This document shows, piece after piece, positions 34,997 through 44,186 of a DNA stretch of 64,000 nt; position 1 is the stretch's first letter, and each line of letters begins with the position of its first letter. The stretch spans positions 1 to 64,000 of the forward strand of contig AZWL01000020.1 of NCBI GenBank assembly GCA_000514715.1, given 5' to 3'. The DNA comes from Streptomyces sp. CNH099 (lineage in GTDB: Bacteria > Actinomycetota > Actinomycetes > Streptomycetales > Streptomycetaceae). The position numbers and the translations under genes are program-made. The notes under the pieces were generated by a model. That model did no database searches, had not been told where the DNA came from, and worked only from the letters and a program-made list of their open reading frames with translations.

Positions 34997-36196
34997 ATGC
35001 CCCAGCACGTACCCCCGTCCCTGGACGCGGACGCGCTCCGGCGTACGCCCCCGCAGCCGGCCGGCACCGCCGGCTCCCGCGCGCCCGCCGACCGGGACGC
35101 CGGGGCCCACGCCGCCCGGCGCATCGCCTTCCTCGCCCGGCGCGACCTCGGCAACCCCGCGGCCGGCGGCTCCGAACTGCTCGTGGACCGGCTCGCCGGC
35201 GGCCTCACCGCCCACGGCCACCAGGTGACCCTCGTCTGCGGGGGCCCCGCCGCGTACCGCGACTACCGGGTGGTCTCCGCGGGCAGCGACGCCGGACACT
35301 TCCTGCGCGCGCGCCGCGCGCTGTCCCGCCACGTGGGCGGCACCGACCTGCTGGTCGAGGTCTGCAACGGCATGCCCTACCTGGCGCCGCTGTGGCACAG
35401 CGGCCCGTCGCTCTGCCTGGTCAACCACGTGCACACCGAACTGTGGTCGATGCGCTACCCCGGGCCGCTGGCCCGGCTGGGCCGCCGCCTGGAGCACTGG
35501 GCGCTCGCCGGCGCGCACCGCGGCAACCTGCTGGTCGCGGTCTCCTCCTCCACGGCCGCCGCGCTGCGCGGCATAGGCGTCGACCCCAAGCGCATACGGG
35601 TGGTGCACAACGGCGTCGAGGACCCCGGCCCGCTGCCCCCCAAGTCGCCGGAACCGCTGTTCCTGGCGATGGGCCGGCTGGTGGAGTACAAGCGCATCGA
35701 CCTCCTGCTGCGGCTGTGGGAGCGGGTGCGGCCGGTCACCGGCGGCCGGCTGGTCATCGTCGGCACGGGCCCCGAGCGCGGCCGGCTGGAGGCCATGGCC
35801 GGGCCGGGCGTGACGTTCGCCGGCCACGTCTCCGAGGGCGAGAAGCACCGCCTCCTCGCCTCCTCCTGGCTGCTGCTGCACCCCTCGCTGGTCGAGGGCT
35901 GGGGTCTGGTGGTGACCGAGGCGGCGGTGCGCGGCACCCCCGCGATCGGCTTCGACATCCCGGGCCTGCGCGACTCCATACGCGACGGCGACACCGGCGT
36001 GCTGGCCCGCGGCGAGAGCGCGTTCGCCGCCCACTGGTGCGCGCTGGCGCTCAGCGAGGAGCGCCGGGCCGCGCTCGGCGCCGCGGCCCGGCAGCGCGCC
36101 GCCCGGCTCAGCTGGGCGGCGACGGTACGCGACTTCCGCGCCGTCGCCGACGAGGCGGTGGCCCGCGCCGGACAGCACGGGAAGCGGGGGGGATGA
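34997..36196 (+). CDS. GT4-family glycosyltransferase
   Basis: A 399-residue GT-B enzyme. N-terminal half: RRDLGNPAAGGSELLVDRLAGGL. C-terminal donor half: RVVHNGVEDPG, FLAMGRLVEYKRIDLLL, VIVGTGPERGRLE, and the EX7E-type region VEGWGLVVTEAAVRGTP. ATG 34997 after GGAG trims an upstream open frame. It overlaps the methyltransferase by ATGA. It likely adds a sugar to a lipid-linked or envelope glycan; donor and acceptor unknown. Confidence 0.9.
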   Translation: MPQHVPPSLDADALRRTPPQPAGTAGSRAPADRDAGAHAARRIAFLARRDLGNPAAGGSELLVDRLAGGLTAHGHQVTLVCGGPAAYRDYRVVSAGSDAGHFLRARRALSRHVGGTDLLVEVCNGMPYLAPLWHSGPSLCLVNHVHTELWSMRYPGPLARLGRRLEHWALAGAHRGNLLVAVSSSTAAALRGIGVDPKRIRVVHNGVEDPGPLPPKSPEPLFLAMGRLVEYKRIDLLLRLWERVRPVTGGRLVIVGTGPERGRLEAMAGPGVTFAGHVSEGEKHRLLASSWLLLHPSLVEGWGLVVTEAAVRGTPAIGFDIPGLRDSIRDGDTGVLARGESAFAAHWCALALSEERRAALGAAARQRAARLSWAATVRDFRAVADEAVARAGQHGKRGG

Positions 36197-36936
36197 GCGC
36201 CGTGCGGGACCCCTCCATGCGGCGGTCGGTCGCTCTCTTCCGCGCCTTCATGAAGGAGCAGCAGGACCCCGCCCACGCGTACAGCCTGCTGGCCCGGGAC
36301 GCGGCGGACCAGGTCGAGCGGATCACCCCGCTCCGGGACCGGCTCGTCATCGACGTCGGCGGCGGCGGGGGCTGGTTCACGGAGGAGTTCCGCAGCCGCG
36401 GCGCGGAGGCGTACCTCTTCGACTGCGACGCGGGCGAGATGTCCGGAGCGGGCGGCGGGGCGGACGTGAAGACCGGAGCCGTGGTGGCCGACGGCTATCT
36501 GCTGCCGCTCGCCGACGGCGTCGCCGACGTCGCGTTCTCCTCCAACGTGCTGGAGCACGTGGCCGACCCCGAGACCTTCCTCAGCGAGCTGATCCGGGTC
36601 ACCAGGCCCGGCGGCCTGCTGTACGTGGCGTTCACCAACTGGCTCTCCCCCTGGGGCGGCCACGAGCAGGCGCCCTGGCACTACCTGGGCGCGGACCGGG
36701 CGCGCCGCCGCTACACGCGGCGCACCGGACGCGACCCCAAGCACACCCTGGGCGAGAACCTCTTCCCCCTCCACATAGGCCCCACGCTCAAGGCGGTACG
36801 GGCCCGGGACGACGTCGAGGTCGTCGCGGCCCGCTCCCGTTACTGGCCCTTCCTCGCCGAGGCCGTCGTCCGTGTCCCCGGCGTACGCGAGTTCGCCACC
36901 TGGAACCTTCTTCTCATACTTCGGCGGTGCCCATGA
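36193..36936 (+). CDS. Class I SAM methyltransferase
   Basis: A 247-residue methyltransferase of the methyltransf_11 type: SAM motif VIDVGGGGGWFTEEF, acidic loop FDCDAGEMS, and SNVLEHVADPETFLSELIRVTRPGG. Translationally linked to the GT4 gene upstream (ATGA) and to the AftD-like gene downstream (ATGA at 36933). It probably modifies the same glycan or lipid; substrate unknown. Confidence 0.88.
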   Translation: MSAVRDPSMRRSVALFRAFMKEQQDPAHAYSLLARDAADQVERITPLRDRLVIDVGGGGGWFTEEFRSRGAEAYLFDCDAGEMSGAGGGADVKTGAVVADGYLLPLADGVADVAFSSNVLEHVADPETFLSELIRVTRPGGLLYVAFTNWLSPWGGHEQAPWHYLGADRARRRYTRRTGRDPKHTLGENLFPLHIGPTLKAVRARDDVEVVAARSRYWPFLAEAVVRVPGVREFATWNLLLILRRCP

Positions 36937-39900
36937 CGCCCCATTCGACGACCCTCCCCGCGCAGCCGGCCACGCCCGGCCGGCCCTACTCGCCACCGCC
37001 CCCGGCGGGGCCGGCGGAGGCGCGGCCGCCCGAGAACCGGCGCAGCTGGCGCTGGCCGCTCGGCTTCTGGGCGCTCGCGTTCATCGCCTGGCTCATCCCC
37101 TCCGCGGGGAAGATGACGTTCGAGACGAAGCTCGGCGTGGTGGCCGACCCGTGGAAGTTCGCCGGGGACCTGGGCGAGCTGTGGCACGACCAGAACGGCT
37201 TCGGCGGCATCCACGACCAGTACTTCGGCTACGCCTTCCCGATGCTGCCGTACTACCTGCTCACCGACCTGCTGCAGATCCCGACGTGGCTGGCCGAGCG
37301 GCTGTGGCTGTCGCTCGTGGTCACCGCCGCGTTCTGGGGCGCGCTGCGGCTGGCCGAGCGGCTGGGCTTCGGCACCTCCGGCACCCGGCTGCTGGGCGCC
37401 ACCGCGTACGCGCTGTGGCCGGTGTTCACCGTCATCGTCGGCTCCACCTCCGCCGGCGCGCTGCCCGGCGCGGTGCTGCCGTGGGTGCTGCTGCCGCTGC
37501 TCGACGAGCGGCTGGCCCCGCGGGTCGCCGCCGCCCGCTCGGCGCTGGTCATCCCGTTCATGGGCGGCGTCAACGCGGCCTCCACGCTGGCCGCGCTGCT
37601 GCCCGCGCTGCTGTACGTGTGCACCCGCACCGGCCCGCGCCGCACGAGGCTGCTGGCGTGGTGGCTGCCCGGGGTGGTGCTGGCCTGCCTGTGGTGGATC
37701 GTGCCGCTGCTGCTGCTCGGCGTCTACGGCGAGAACTTCCTGCCGTTCATCGAGACCGCGCAGAACACCACGACCACCATGTCGGCGACCGAGGTGCTGC
37801 GCGGCACCGGCAACTGGGTGGCGTACCTGAACTTCGGCGAGGAGTGGCTGCCCGGCGGCTGGACCGTGGCCACCGGCTGGCTGCCGATCGTCTCCTCCGC
37901 GCTCGCGGCCGGCCTCGGCCTCGCCGGCCTCGCCCGCCGCGACCTGCCCGAGCGGCGCTGGCTGGTGCTCACCGTCATGGTCGTCGCGCTGGTCACGCTG
38001 GCCGGCTACGGCGGCGCGCTGGGCGCCCCGTTCGCCGACGGCGTGCAGGACGCGCTGGACAGCTGGCTGAGCCCGTTCCGCAACATCTACAAGTTCCAGC
38101 CGGGGCTGGCGCTGGCGCTCGCCCTCGGCCTCACGCACGCCGTCGCGGTCGCCGCCGAGCGCCGCGGCACCCGCGCCACCCCGCGGCGCAGCGCGTGGGT
38201 GCCCGCGATCGCGTCCCTCGTGGTGCTGCCGGGGCTGCTGCTGCCGTACGCCAACGGCGACGTGCTGCAGCCGGGCGCGTTCGACAAGCTGCCCCGGCAC
38301 TGGGAGCAGACGGCGGACTGGCTTCAGGAGTACTCCCCCGACAGCCGCGCCCTGGTGGTGCCGGCGACCGCGCACGGCACGTACGAGTGGGGCAAGCCCA
38401 TCGACCAGCCGCTGGACGTGCTCGCCGAGTCCCGCTGGGCGCAGCGCGACTACGTGCCGTTCGGCACGGCCGGTTCGCGGCGCGCGATGGACGCCGTCGA
38501 CCAGGCGCTGATGACCGGCGGCGAGGTGCCGGGGCTGCAGCCGTTCCTGGCCCGCGCGGGCCTGCACTACGTCGTCGTGCGCAACGACCTCGACCCGGAC
38601 CAGGTCGGCTACGTGCCGCCGACCACCGTCAAGCAGACGCTGGAGTCGTCCGGTTACGAGAAGGTCGCCGAGTTCGGCCCGGAGCTGACCGGCGGGCGCA
38701 TCCCGGAGGGCACGCCGCTGCAGATCGAGGGGCTGTACTCGCGCCAGCGGGCGGTGGAGATCTACCAGCCGGCCGACGGCGAGGACCTGCGCCCGGGCCC
38801 GGCCGGCACGCTCAACGCCGCCGGCACCGCCGTCCTCAGCGGCGGCCCGGAGTCGCTGCTGCCGCTGTCCGCCGACCCCGGCTGGCAGGGCCGGCCGGCG
38901 GTGCTCGCCGGCGACGCCCACCCGGGTGTCGCCGAGCCGGCGGTGAAGGTGCAGGCGGACGGGCTGCGCCGGGCCGACACCCGGTTCGGCGTGGTCAACA
39001 ACAACACCTCGTACACCTACACCGAGGACGGGAAGAACCCGCCGGAGAGCCTGCAGGACCCGGGCGAGGAGCCGCGGATGATCCTGCCGGAGAAGGGCGT
39101 CGAGCACCAGACGACCGCCGTCCTCGACGGGGCCGCCGAGGTGACCGCGTCGACCAGCGGCAACTGGATGTTCCACCTGCCGCAGTTCGACCCGGTGAAC
39201 GCCTTCGACGGCGTGCCGCAGACCGGCTGGGCCGAGGGCAACCCGGACACCTCCGCGGGCGAGTGGCTGCAGATCGACTTCACCGAGCCCACGAACCTGG
39301 AGGGCACGGTCGACCTGACGCCGCTGCCCGGCGGCGGCATCCGCCCCGAGCCCGTCGAGGTCGAGGTGGAGACCGCGCGCGGCAGCGAGGTCAGCACGCT
39401 GCAGACCGGCGGCCGTACGCAGACCGTCAAGGCGCCCGCGGGGCAGGCGGAGTGGCTGCGGATCACCATCCGCGAGACCGAGGGCGACCGCACCGGCTTC
39501 GCCGGCGCCGGCTTCTCCGAGGTCGAGATCCCCGGCGTCTCGCCGGTGCGCCGCCAGCTGCAGCTGCCCGCGGACGCGCGGCAGGTCACGGCCGACGCCG
39601 AGCAGATCTCCCTGCACCGGGGCAGCGACCTCGGCGGCCTCAACCCCGCCGCGGCCGAGACCGGCCTGCAGCGGCGCTTCGAGTCCGGCCGGGGCGACTA
39701 CACCGTCACCGGGCGCGCCATGCCCGTCCAGGGCGGGGAACTCGACGCGCTGCTGGACGAGCTGGGCGCCGCGGACGAGGACCGCATCAACGTCACCGCC
39801 GGCTCCACGCTGCCGCTGAGCCCGCAGCTGAGCCCGCGCAACCTGGTCGACACGGACCTGACGACGGCCTGGATCGCCGGCGCGGACCAGTCGCTCACGC

Positions 39901-41603
39901 TGACCTGGCCGGAGGAGGCGGAGATCAGCGAGTTCGTGCTCGCGCCGGCCGGCGGCCTGTCGGCACGGCCGACCGAGGTCGAGGTCAGCACCCCGACCGG
40001 GGCGCAGACCGTCGGCGTGGACGACAACGGCTGGGTGCGGATCCCGCCGGTCATGACCGACCGGCTCGACATCAAGGTCACCGAGACCGAGTCGCTGGCG
40101 GTGCACAACCCGTTCGCGGACCGCGACGTGCAGCTGCCCGTGGGCCTCACCGAGGTCTACGTCCCGGCGCTCGGCGAGGACGCCGAGGAGGACCTGCGCA
40201 CCGAGCCCGTCGACAAGGACGAGCCCTTCACGCTGGAGTGCGGCCGCGGCCCGACCGTGTCGGTGGACGGGCAACTGCTCAACACCCGCGCCGAGGGCAC
40301 GCTGGGCGACCTGGTCGACCGCCGGCCCGTCGACATCGAGCTGTGCCCGGGTGACGGCGAGGCCGCGGCCCCGCTGCCGCTGGACGACGGCCGGCACGCC
40401 GTCGCCGCCGGCGACGGCGGGCCGCTGGCGGTCACCGACCTGACGCTGACCCGCGGCGAGCCGGCCGCGGCGGCGGACAGCCGCACGGTGGAGGCCACCG
40501 ACTGGGCGGGCGACGAGCGCGCCGTCACGGTCGGCGAGGGCGAGGACACGTACCTCACGATGTACGAGAACTACAACGACGGCTGGAAGGCCACCCTCGA
40601 CGGCGAGGAGCTGGAGTCGGTGCGGCTCGACGGCTGGCAGCAGGGCTTCCTGGTGCCGTCGGACCTCGCCGGCGAGGTGAAGCTGGAGTACGAGCCTGCG
40701 GTCTGGTACGACGCCGGGATCTTCGCCGGCATCGCCGCGATCCTGGCGCTGCTCGGGCTCGGGTTCGTGCGCGCCGGGCGGCGCGAGACCGTCGTCCCGC
40801 AGCCCGCGCCGCCGGCGCCGGGCTGGGTGCTGGGCGCGCTGGTGCTCACCGCCGTGGTCGCCGTGGTGGCCGGGCCGTACGCGCTGATCGTGCCGGCGCT
40901 GGCGCTGCTGGCGCGGACCCGGGCCGGGCTGCTGGCGCCGCTGGCGCTGGTGGCGATGGCCGGCGCGGGTGTTGCGGCGCTGACCGGCGCGGGCGAGGCT
41001 GTCCGCATGGACGAGGGGGCCTTCAGCGGGGTGGCGCAGGCGCTCGCGGTGCTGGCGCTGGCCGCGGCGCTGGTCACCGCGGAGCGGCCGGAGCCGGCCG
41101 GCGAGGAGACCGGGCACGCCCCGGGCGTCGACCCGGAGGCGGAGACGGCCGCGTTCCCGGCGTACAGCGCCGGTGCAGGTGCGGCGGGCGCGGGTGCGGC
41201 GGGCGCCGCGGGCGGTCCGCCGCCGCCCGGGCCCGGCGGTCCGCCCGGACGTACGGCCGCCGCACCGGCGGAGTCCCCCGCCGCGGTGCCGGCGGAGCCG
41301 GACCGGCCGACGGCGCGGTTCCGGCGCCGGGGCGCCGCGGGCCGCGGCGCGGGTGCCGCGGGCGCGGGAGCCGGCGCGGAGTCCGCGGCGGAGAGCACCC
41401 CGCCGCTGGGCACCGCCCGGGACGAGCCGGGCGACGCCTTCGTCCCCAAGCCGCCGGTCCCGCTCAGCGGCACGGCGGAGACCGGGGCCACCGGTGACGC
41501 CGGGGACGCGGTCCAGGACACCCCGCCCGCGGACGCACCCGCCGCGGACACCCCGCCGGACGACGGCACGCCCGCCGACCGGCGGGGGGAGAACGGCAGT
41601 TGA
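36933..41603 (+). CDS. AftD-like alpha-(1->3)-arabinofuranosyltransferase
   Basis: A 1556-residue GT-C membrane enzyme. About residues 35-460 hold many helices, with the first outside loop VADPWKFAGDLGELWHDQNGFGG carrying acidic residues typical of the polyprenyl-phosphate-sugar-dependent family (DUF3367). A long outside part has two F5/8-type carbohydrate-binding domains (about 725-865 and 960-1090). A second helix group lies near 1260-1390. The last 160 residues are Ala/Pro/Gly-rich and likely cytoplasmic. In mycobacteria AftD adds arabinofuranose to arabinogalactan and lipoarabinomannan; Streptomyces lacks classical arabinogalactan. ATG 36933 overlaps the methyltransferase stop; GTG 36927 is an alternative. 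Confidence 0.88.
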   Translation: MTPHSTTLPAQPATPGRPYSPPPPAGPAEARPPENRRSWRWPLGFWALAFIAWLIPSAGKMTFETKLGVVADPWKFAGDLGELWHDQNGFGGIHDQYFGYAFPMLPYYLLTDLLQIPTWLAERLWLSLVVTAAFWGALRLAERLGFGTSGTRLLGATAYALWPVFTVIVGSTSAGALPGAVLPWVLLPLLDERLAPRVAAARSALVIPFMGGVNAASTLAALLPALLYVCTRTGPRRTRLLAWWLPGVVLACLWWIVPLLLLGVYGENFLPFIETAQNTTTTMSATEVLRGTGNWVAYLNFGEEWLPGGWTVATGWLPIVSSALAAGLGLAGLARRDLPERRWLVLTVMVVALVTLAGYGGALGAPFADGVQDALDSWLSPFRNIYKFQPGLALALALGLTHAVAVAAERRGTRATPRRSAWVPAIASLVVLPGLLLPYANGDVLQPGAFDKLPRHWEQTADWLQEYSPDSRALVVPATAHGTYEWGKPIDQPLDVLAESRWAQRDYVPFGTAGSRRAMDAVDQALMTGGEVPGLQPFLARAGLHYVVVRNDLDPDQVGYVPPTTVKQTLESSGYEKVAEFGPELTGGRIPEGTPLQIEGLYSRQRAVEIYQPADGEDLRPGPAGTLNAAGTAVLSGGPESLLPLSADPGWQGRPAVLAGDAHPGVAEPAVKVQADGLRRADTRFGVVNNNTSYTYTEDGKNPPESLQDPGEEPRMILPEKGVEHQTTAVLDGAAEVTASTSGNWMFHLPQFDPVNAFDGVPQTGWAEGNPDTSAGEWLQIDFTEPTNLEGTVDLTPLPGGGIRPEPVEVEVETARGSEVSTLQTGGRTQTVKAPAGQAEWLRITIRETEGDRTGFAGAGFSEVEIPGVSPVRRQLQLPADARQVTADAEQISLHRGSDLGGLNPAAAETGLQRRFESGRGDYTVTGRAMPVQGGELDALLDELGAADEDRINVTAGSTLPLSPQLSPRNLVDTDLTTAWIAGADQSLTLTWPEEAEISEFVLAPAGGLSARPTEVEVSTPTGAQTVGVDDNGWVRIPPVMTDRLDIKVTETESLAVHNPFADRDVQLPVGLTEVYVPALGEDAEEDLRTEPVDKDEPFTLECGRGPTVSVDGQLLNTRAEGTLGDLVDRRPVDIELCPGDGEAAAPLPLDDGRHAVAAGDGGPLAVTDLTLTRGEPAAAADSRTVEATDWAGDERAVTVGEGEDTYLTMYENYNDGWKATLDGEELESVRLDGWQQGFLVPSDLAGEVKLEYEPAVWYDAGIFAGIAAILALLGLGFVRAGRRETVVPQPAPPAPGWVLGALVLTAVVAVVAGPYALIVPALALLARTRAGLLAPLALVAMAGAGVAALTGAGEAVRMDEGAFSGVAQALAVLALAAALVTAERPEPAGEETGHAPGVDPEAETAAFPAYSAGAGAAGAGAAGAAGGPPPPGPGGPPGRTAAAPAESPAAVPAEPDRPTARFRRRGAAGRGAGAAGAGAGAESAAESTPPLGTARDEPGDAFVPKPPVPLSGTAETGATGDAGDAVQDTPPADAPAADTPPDDGTPADRRGENGS

Positions 41604-41608
41604 GTGAC

Positions 41609-41639
41609 GGTGGGCGCCCCGCGCGGCGGGGCGCCCACC
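41609..41639 (+). terminator. Strong hairpin after the AftD-like gene
   Basis: GGTGGGCGCCCCGC (41609-41622), loop GCG, GCGGGGCGCCCACC (41626-41639): a perfect 14-bp stem 5 bp after the stop. It either ends the GT4-MTase-AftD transcript or lowers read-through to the next gene, which starts 17 bp later with its own GGAGGAGAGG site. Confidence 0.75.
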
Positions 41640-41656
41640 GCGGAGGAGAGGCGTAG

Positions 41657-43066
41657 ATGACGGTGACGCAGCCCGCCCGGCCCGCCCCGGCGGCGCCGGG
41701 ACTGGTCCCGTTCCCCACGGTGGACGAGGTCTCGCTGCACTGCACGGATCCGGTGGAGCCGGAGACCGTGCACATCGAGATCCACCTCCCCGGGCGGTTC
41801 GAACCCGAGCGGCTGCGCACCGCGTTCGCCGAGGCGATGCGGCGGCACCCGCGGTTCCTGCAGCGCAAGGCCGACAGCCGCTGGTGGCACCGGCGTTACC
41901 GGTGGCGGCTGACCGCGGAGCCGGACGTCGACCCGGTGGCGTTCCCGGCCGCCGGCCCCGGCGCCCTCGCGGCGGCCCGTGAGCGGACCATGACCGACTG
42001 CCCGCCGCTGGACGCCGCGCCGCCGGTGCGCGTGGAGGTCGTCGAGACCGCGGACGGCGGCTCGGTGCTGCTGGCCACCGTCAACCACACCGCCATGGAC
42101 GGCCCGTCGTGTCTGCGGGTGCTGGCCACGGTCGCGGAGGTCTACGGCGGCGGCGAGCCGCCGGCCCCGGCGGCGGCCGGCGGTACGGGGACGAAGGCCG
42201 GCCGGGATGCGCCGGCCGCCCGCCCGGCGGCCGCGCCCGCTCCCCCGACCCCGCCCCCGCCCCCGCCGGCTGCCGGCGGGCGCACCGGCCCGACCCGACC
42301 CGCCCGCATCGCCGGCGACACGTCGTCCGCCGCGGCGGCGGGGGCGCCCGGCACCGGGAACGGCCTGCACCTGCTCGACCTGCCCGCGCCGCGCCGCACC
42401 TCCTACGGCGCCACCGTCAACGACCAGCTCCTCGTCGCCACCTGCCTGACGGCGGCGCGCTGGAACCGCGAGCACGGGCAGCGCAGCGGCCCGGTGCGCA
42501 TCACGATGCCGGTCGACAACCGCCCGCGGGAGTCCGCGGACATGCCGATCGGCAACGGCACCCGGCTGACCGAGGTCGGCTTCGGCCCGGAGGAGCAGGC
42601 CGACGCAGCGGCGCTGACCGGCGGCGCGGCGCCGGACCGGGCGGCGGTGGAGCGGCTGCTGCGCGCGACCATGGCCCGTACGCACGCGCTGAAGTCCGCG
42701 CCGAGCCGCCCGCTGGGCCTGTCCGGCGTGCTGCTCACCGCGCCGGTGCTGCCGGTGGGCGTACGCGGCGTGCTGGCCCGTACGCTGCGCCGGACCGCCG
42801 CGCCGCTGATGTCGACGACCCTGCTGTCCAACCTCGGCCGGATCGTCTACCCGCTCGACTTCGGGGCCGCCGGCCGCCCCACCGCCGTGTGGGTCTCGGC
42901 CCCCGCGCGCATGCCGCGCGGGCTGGCGATCACCGCGGCCTCCACCGCGGGCCGGCTGCACCTGGCCGTCCGCTACTCCCGCGCCCTCCTCGACCACGAG
43001 GCCGCCGTCCGCATCGGCGAGCTGCTGCAGCAGGGCCTCGCGGCCTGCGCGGACGAGCCGCGATGA
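41657..43066 (+). CDS. Condensation-domain-like acyltransferase
   Basis: A 469-residue protein of the NRPS-condensation/PapA/wax-ester-synthase fold. The catalytic motif reads NHTAMDGPS (HxxxDG with the first His replaced by Asn). C-terminal parts, such as RITMPVDNRPRESADMPIGNGTRL, MARTHALKSAPS and LLSNLGRI, fit a stand-alone condensation protein. About 65 Ala/Pro/Gly-rich residues (165-230) split the two lobes. It probably joins an acyl or similar group to an alcohol or amine in the same envelope pathway; substrate unknown. Confidence 0.75.
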   Translation: MTVTQPARPAPAAPGLVPFPTVDEVSLHCTDPVEPETVHIEIHLPGRFEPERLRTAFAEAMRRHPRFLQRKADSRWWHRRYRWRLTAEPDVDPVAFPAAGPGALAAARERTMTDCPPLDAAPPVRVEVVETADGGSVLLATVNHTAMDGPSCLRVLATVAEVYGGGEPPAPAAAGGTGTKAGRDAPAARPAAAPAPPTPPPPPPAAGGRTGPTRPARIAGDTSSAAAAGAPGTGNGLHLLDLPAPRRTSYGATVNDQLLVATCLTAARWNREHGQRSGPVRITMPVDNRPRESADMPIGNGTRLTEVGFGPEEQADAAALTGGAAPDRAAVERLLRATMARTHALKSAPSRPLGLSGVLLTAPVLPVGVRGVLARTLRRTAAPLMSTTLLSNLGRIVYPLDFGAAGRPTAVWVSAPARMPRGLAITAASTAGRLHLAVRYSRALLDHEAAVRIGELLQQGLAACADEPR

Positions 43067-43373
43067 GCCCCGCAACGCGCCCGCGCGGGCACCGTACGCG
43101 TCCCGGCCCGGCGGCCGGACCCGGGGCGTGTCGTCAGTCTCCCGTCTGCGGCCGGTCTCCCCGGCCGCGTTGGCGGACGCCCCCCCGCCTCGCGATCGCA
43201 CGCACCGGACTCCCCCTACGCCCGGAGGGCGTGGGGGCGCCACCGGCCCTCCGGGCGAACACCGCGAGATCGACGACGGACCCTCGCACAGGGGCCCACC
43301 GGAGGCGGTGCGGCGCCCACCCGGCCCCGCGGGCGCGGCGCCCCCGCGGCGGCGCGACGTGCGGGGGCCCCGC
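43067..43373. other. Intergenic region with hairpin
   Basis: 307 bp between the condensation-like and methyltransferase genes. The methyltransferase frame is open up to 43128, but that part codes for Pro/Arg-rich sequence unlike the family, so I treat it as untranslated. The main structure is the inverted repeat at 43219-43257. Confidence 0.5.
43219..43257 (+). terminator. 12-bp inverted repeat
   Basis: CGCCCGGAGGGC (43219-43230) and GCCCTCCGGGCG (43246-43257), perfect, with a 15-nt loop. The left arm can instead fold with flanks (CCCCCTACGCCC-GGA-GGGCGTGGGGG), giving two exclusive hairpins. It may be a terminator or an attenuator; it may also be a dispersed intergenic palindrome. Confidence 0.5.
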
Positions 43374-44183
43374 ATGAGCCGGCCCGGCGCGCGGGACGCC
43401 GCCGAAGCGCCATCCTCGCTGCGGGAGTTCTACGAGAACCCGGCCGTGCCCGTCGCCTCCGGCGACGCCCGCAGCCGGCGGCAGGCGCGGATGCTGGCGG
43501 ACGCGCTGGGCCCGCAGCGCACCGGCGCGGCGCCCGCGGTCGTGCTGGACGTCGGCTGCGGCGACGGCTCCGCCGCGGCCGTGGCCGCCGGGGTGCTCGA
43601 CGGGCGCCGGCCCGGCGGGCAGCGCATCGTCGCCGTCGACTGGTCGCACGACGCGCTGCGCCGCGCCCGGGCCCGCACCCGCGAAGCGGCCCCCGGCACC
43701 CCGGTCTTCGTCGTACGCGGCGGCCTGCCGGACGGCGCCGCGCAGCCCGGCGGGCTGCCGCTGGCCGACGGCAGCGCGGACGCCGTGCTCTTCAGCGAGG
43801 TCGTGGAGCACCTGGTCGACCCGGACGCCGCGCTCGACGAGCTGCGCCGCGTGCTGCGGCCCGGCGGCCACCTGCTGCTCTCCACGCCCAACCTCGCGGC
43901 CTGGTACAACCGTGCGCTGCTGCTGGCCGGCGTGCAGCCGGTGTTCTCCGAGGTGAGCCTGCGCGGCATCCACGGGCGGCCGGGCAGCCAGGTCGTCGGG
44001 CACCTGCGGCTGTATACGGCCCGGGCGCTCCGGGGCTTCCTGGCGGCCTCCGGCTTTACCGTGGAGAAGGTGGCCGGCGCGCCGTACCACGACGTGCCCC
44101 GGCCGCTGCGGCCGTTCGACCGCGTCGCCTGCCGGGCGCCGTCGCTGGCCTCGATCCTGCTCGTCCACGCCAGGCGGGAGTAG
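43374..44183 (+). CDS. Class I SAM methyltransferase
   Basis: A 269-residue methyltransferase: SAM motif VVLDVGCGDGSAAA, IVAVDWSHDALRRAR, and FSEVVEHLVDPDAALDELRRVLRPGGHLLLSTPN. It is a different protein from the one at 36193. ATG 43374 is the first start giving a normal N-terminus, but the ribosome site is poor. It is followed 3 bp later by the DMT transporter gene. Substrate unknown. Confidence 0.82.
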   Translation: MSRPGARDAAEAPSSLREFYENPAVPVASGDARSRRQARMLADALGPQRTGAAPAVVLDVGCGDGSAAAVAAGVLDGRRPGGQRIVAVDWSHDALRRARARTREAAPGTPVFVVRGGLPDGAAQPGGLPLADGSADAVLFSEVVEHLVDPDAALDELRRVLRPGGHLLLSTPNLAAWYNRALLLAGVQPVFSEVSLRGIHGRPGSQVVGHLRLYTARALRGFLAASGFTVEKVAGAPYHDVPRPLRPFDRVACRAPSLASILLVHARRE

Positions 44184-44186
44184 CCG

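Noticed and set aside
36840..41117. 1425-codon open frame on the minus strand
   Set aside because: It is the mirror of the AftD-like gene, Arg/Ala/His/Gly-rich with no domain; long antisense frames are normal in DNA of this GC content.
43128..43373. N-terminal extension of the methyltransferase
   Set aside because: The added part is Pro/Arg-rich, runs through a perfect inverted repeat, and gives an N-terminus unlike the family.
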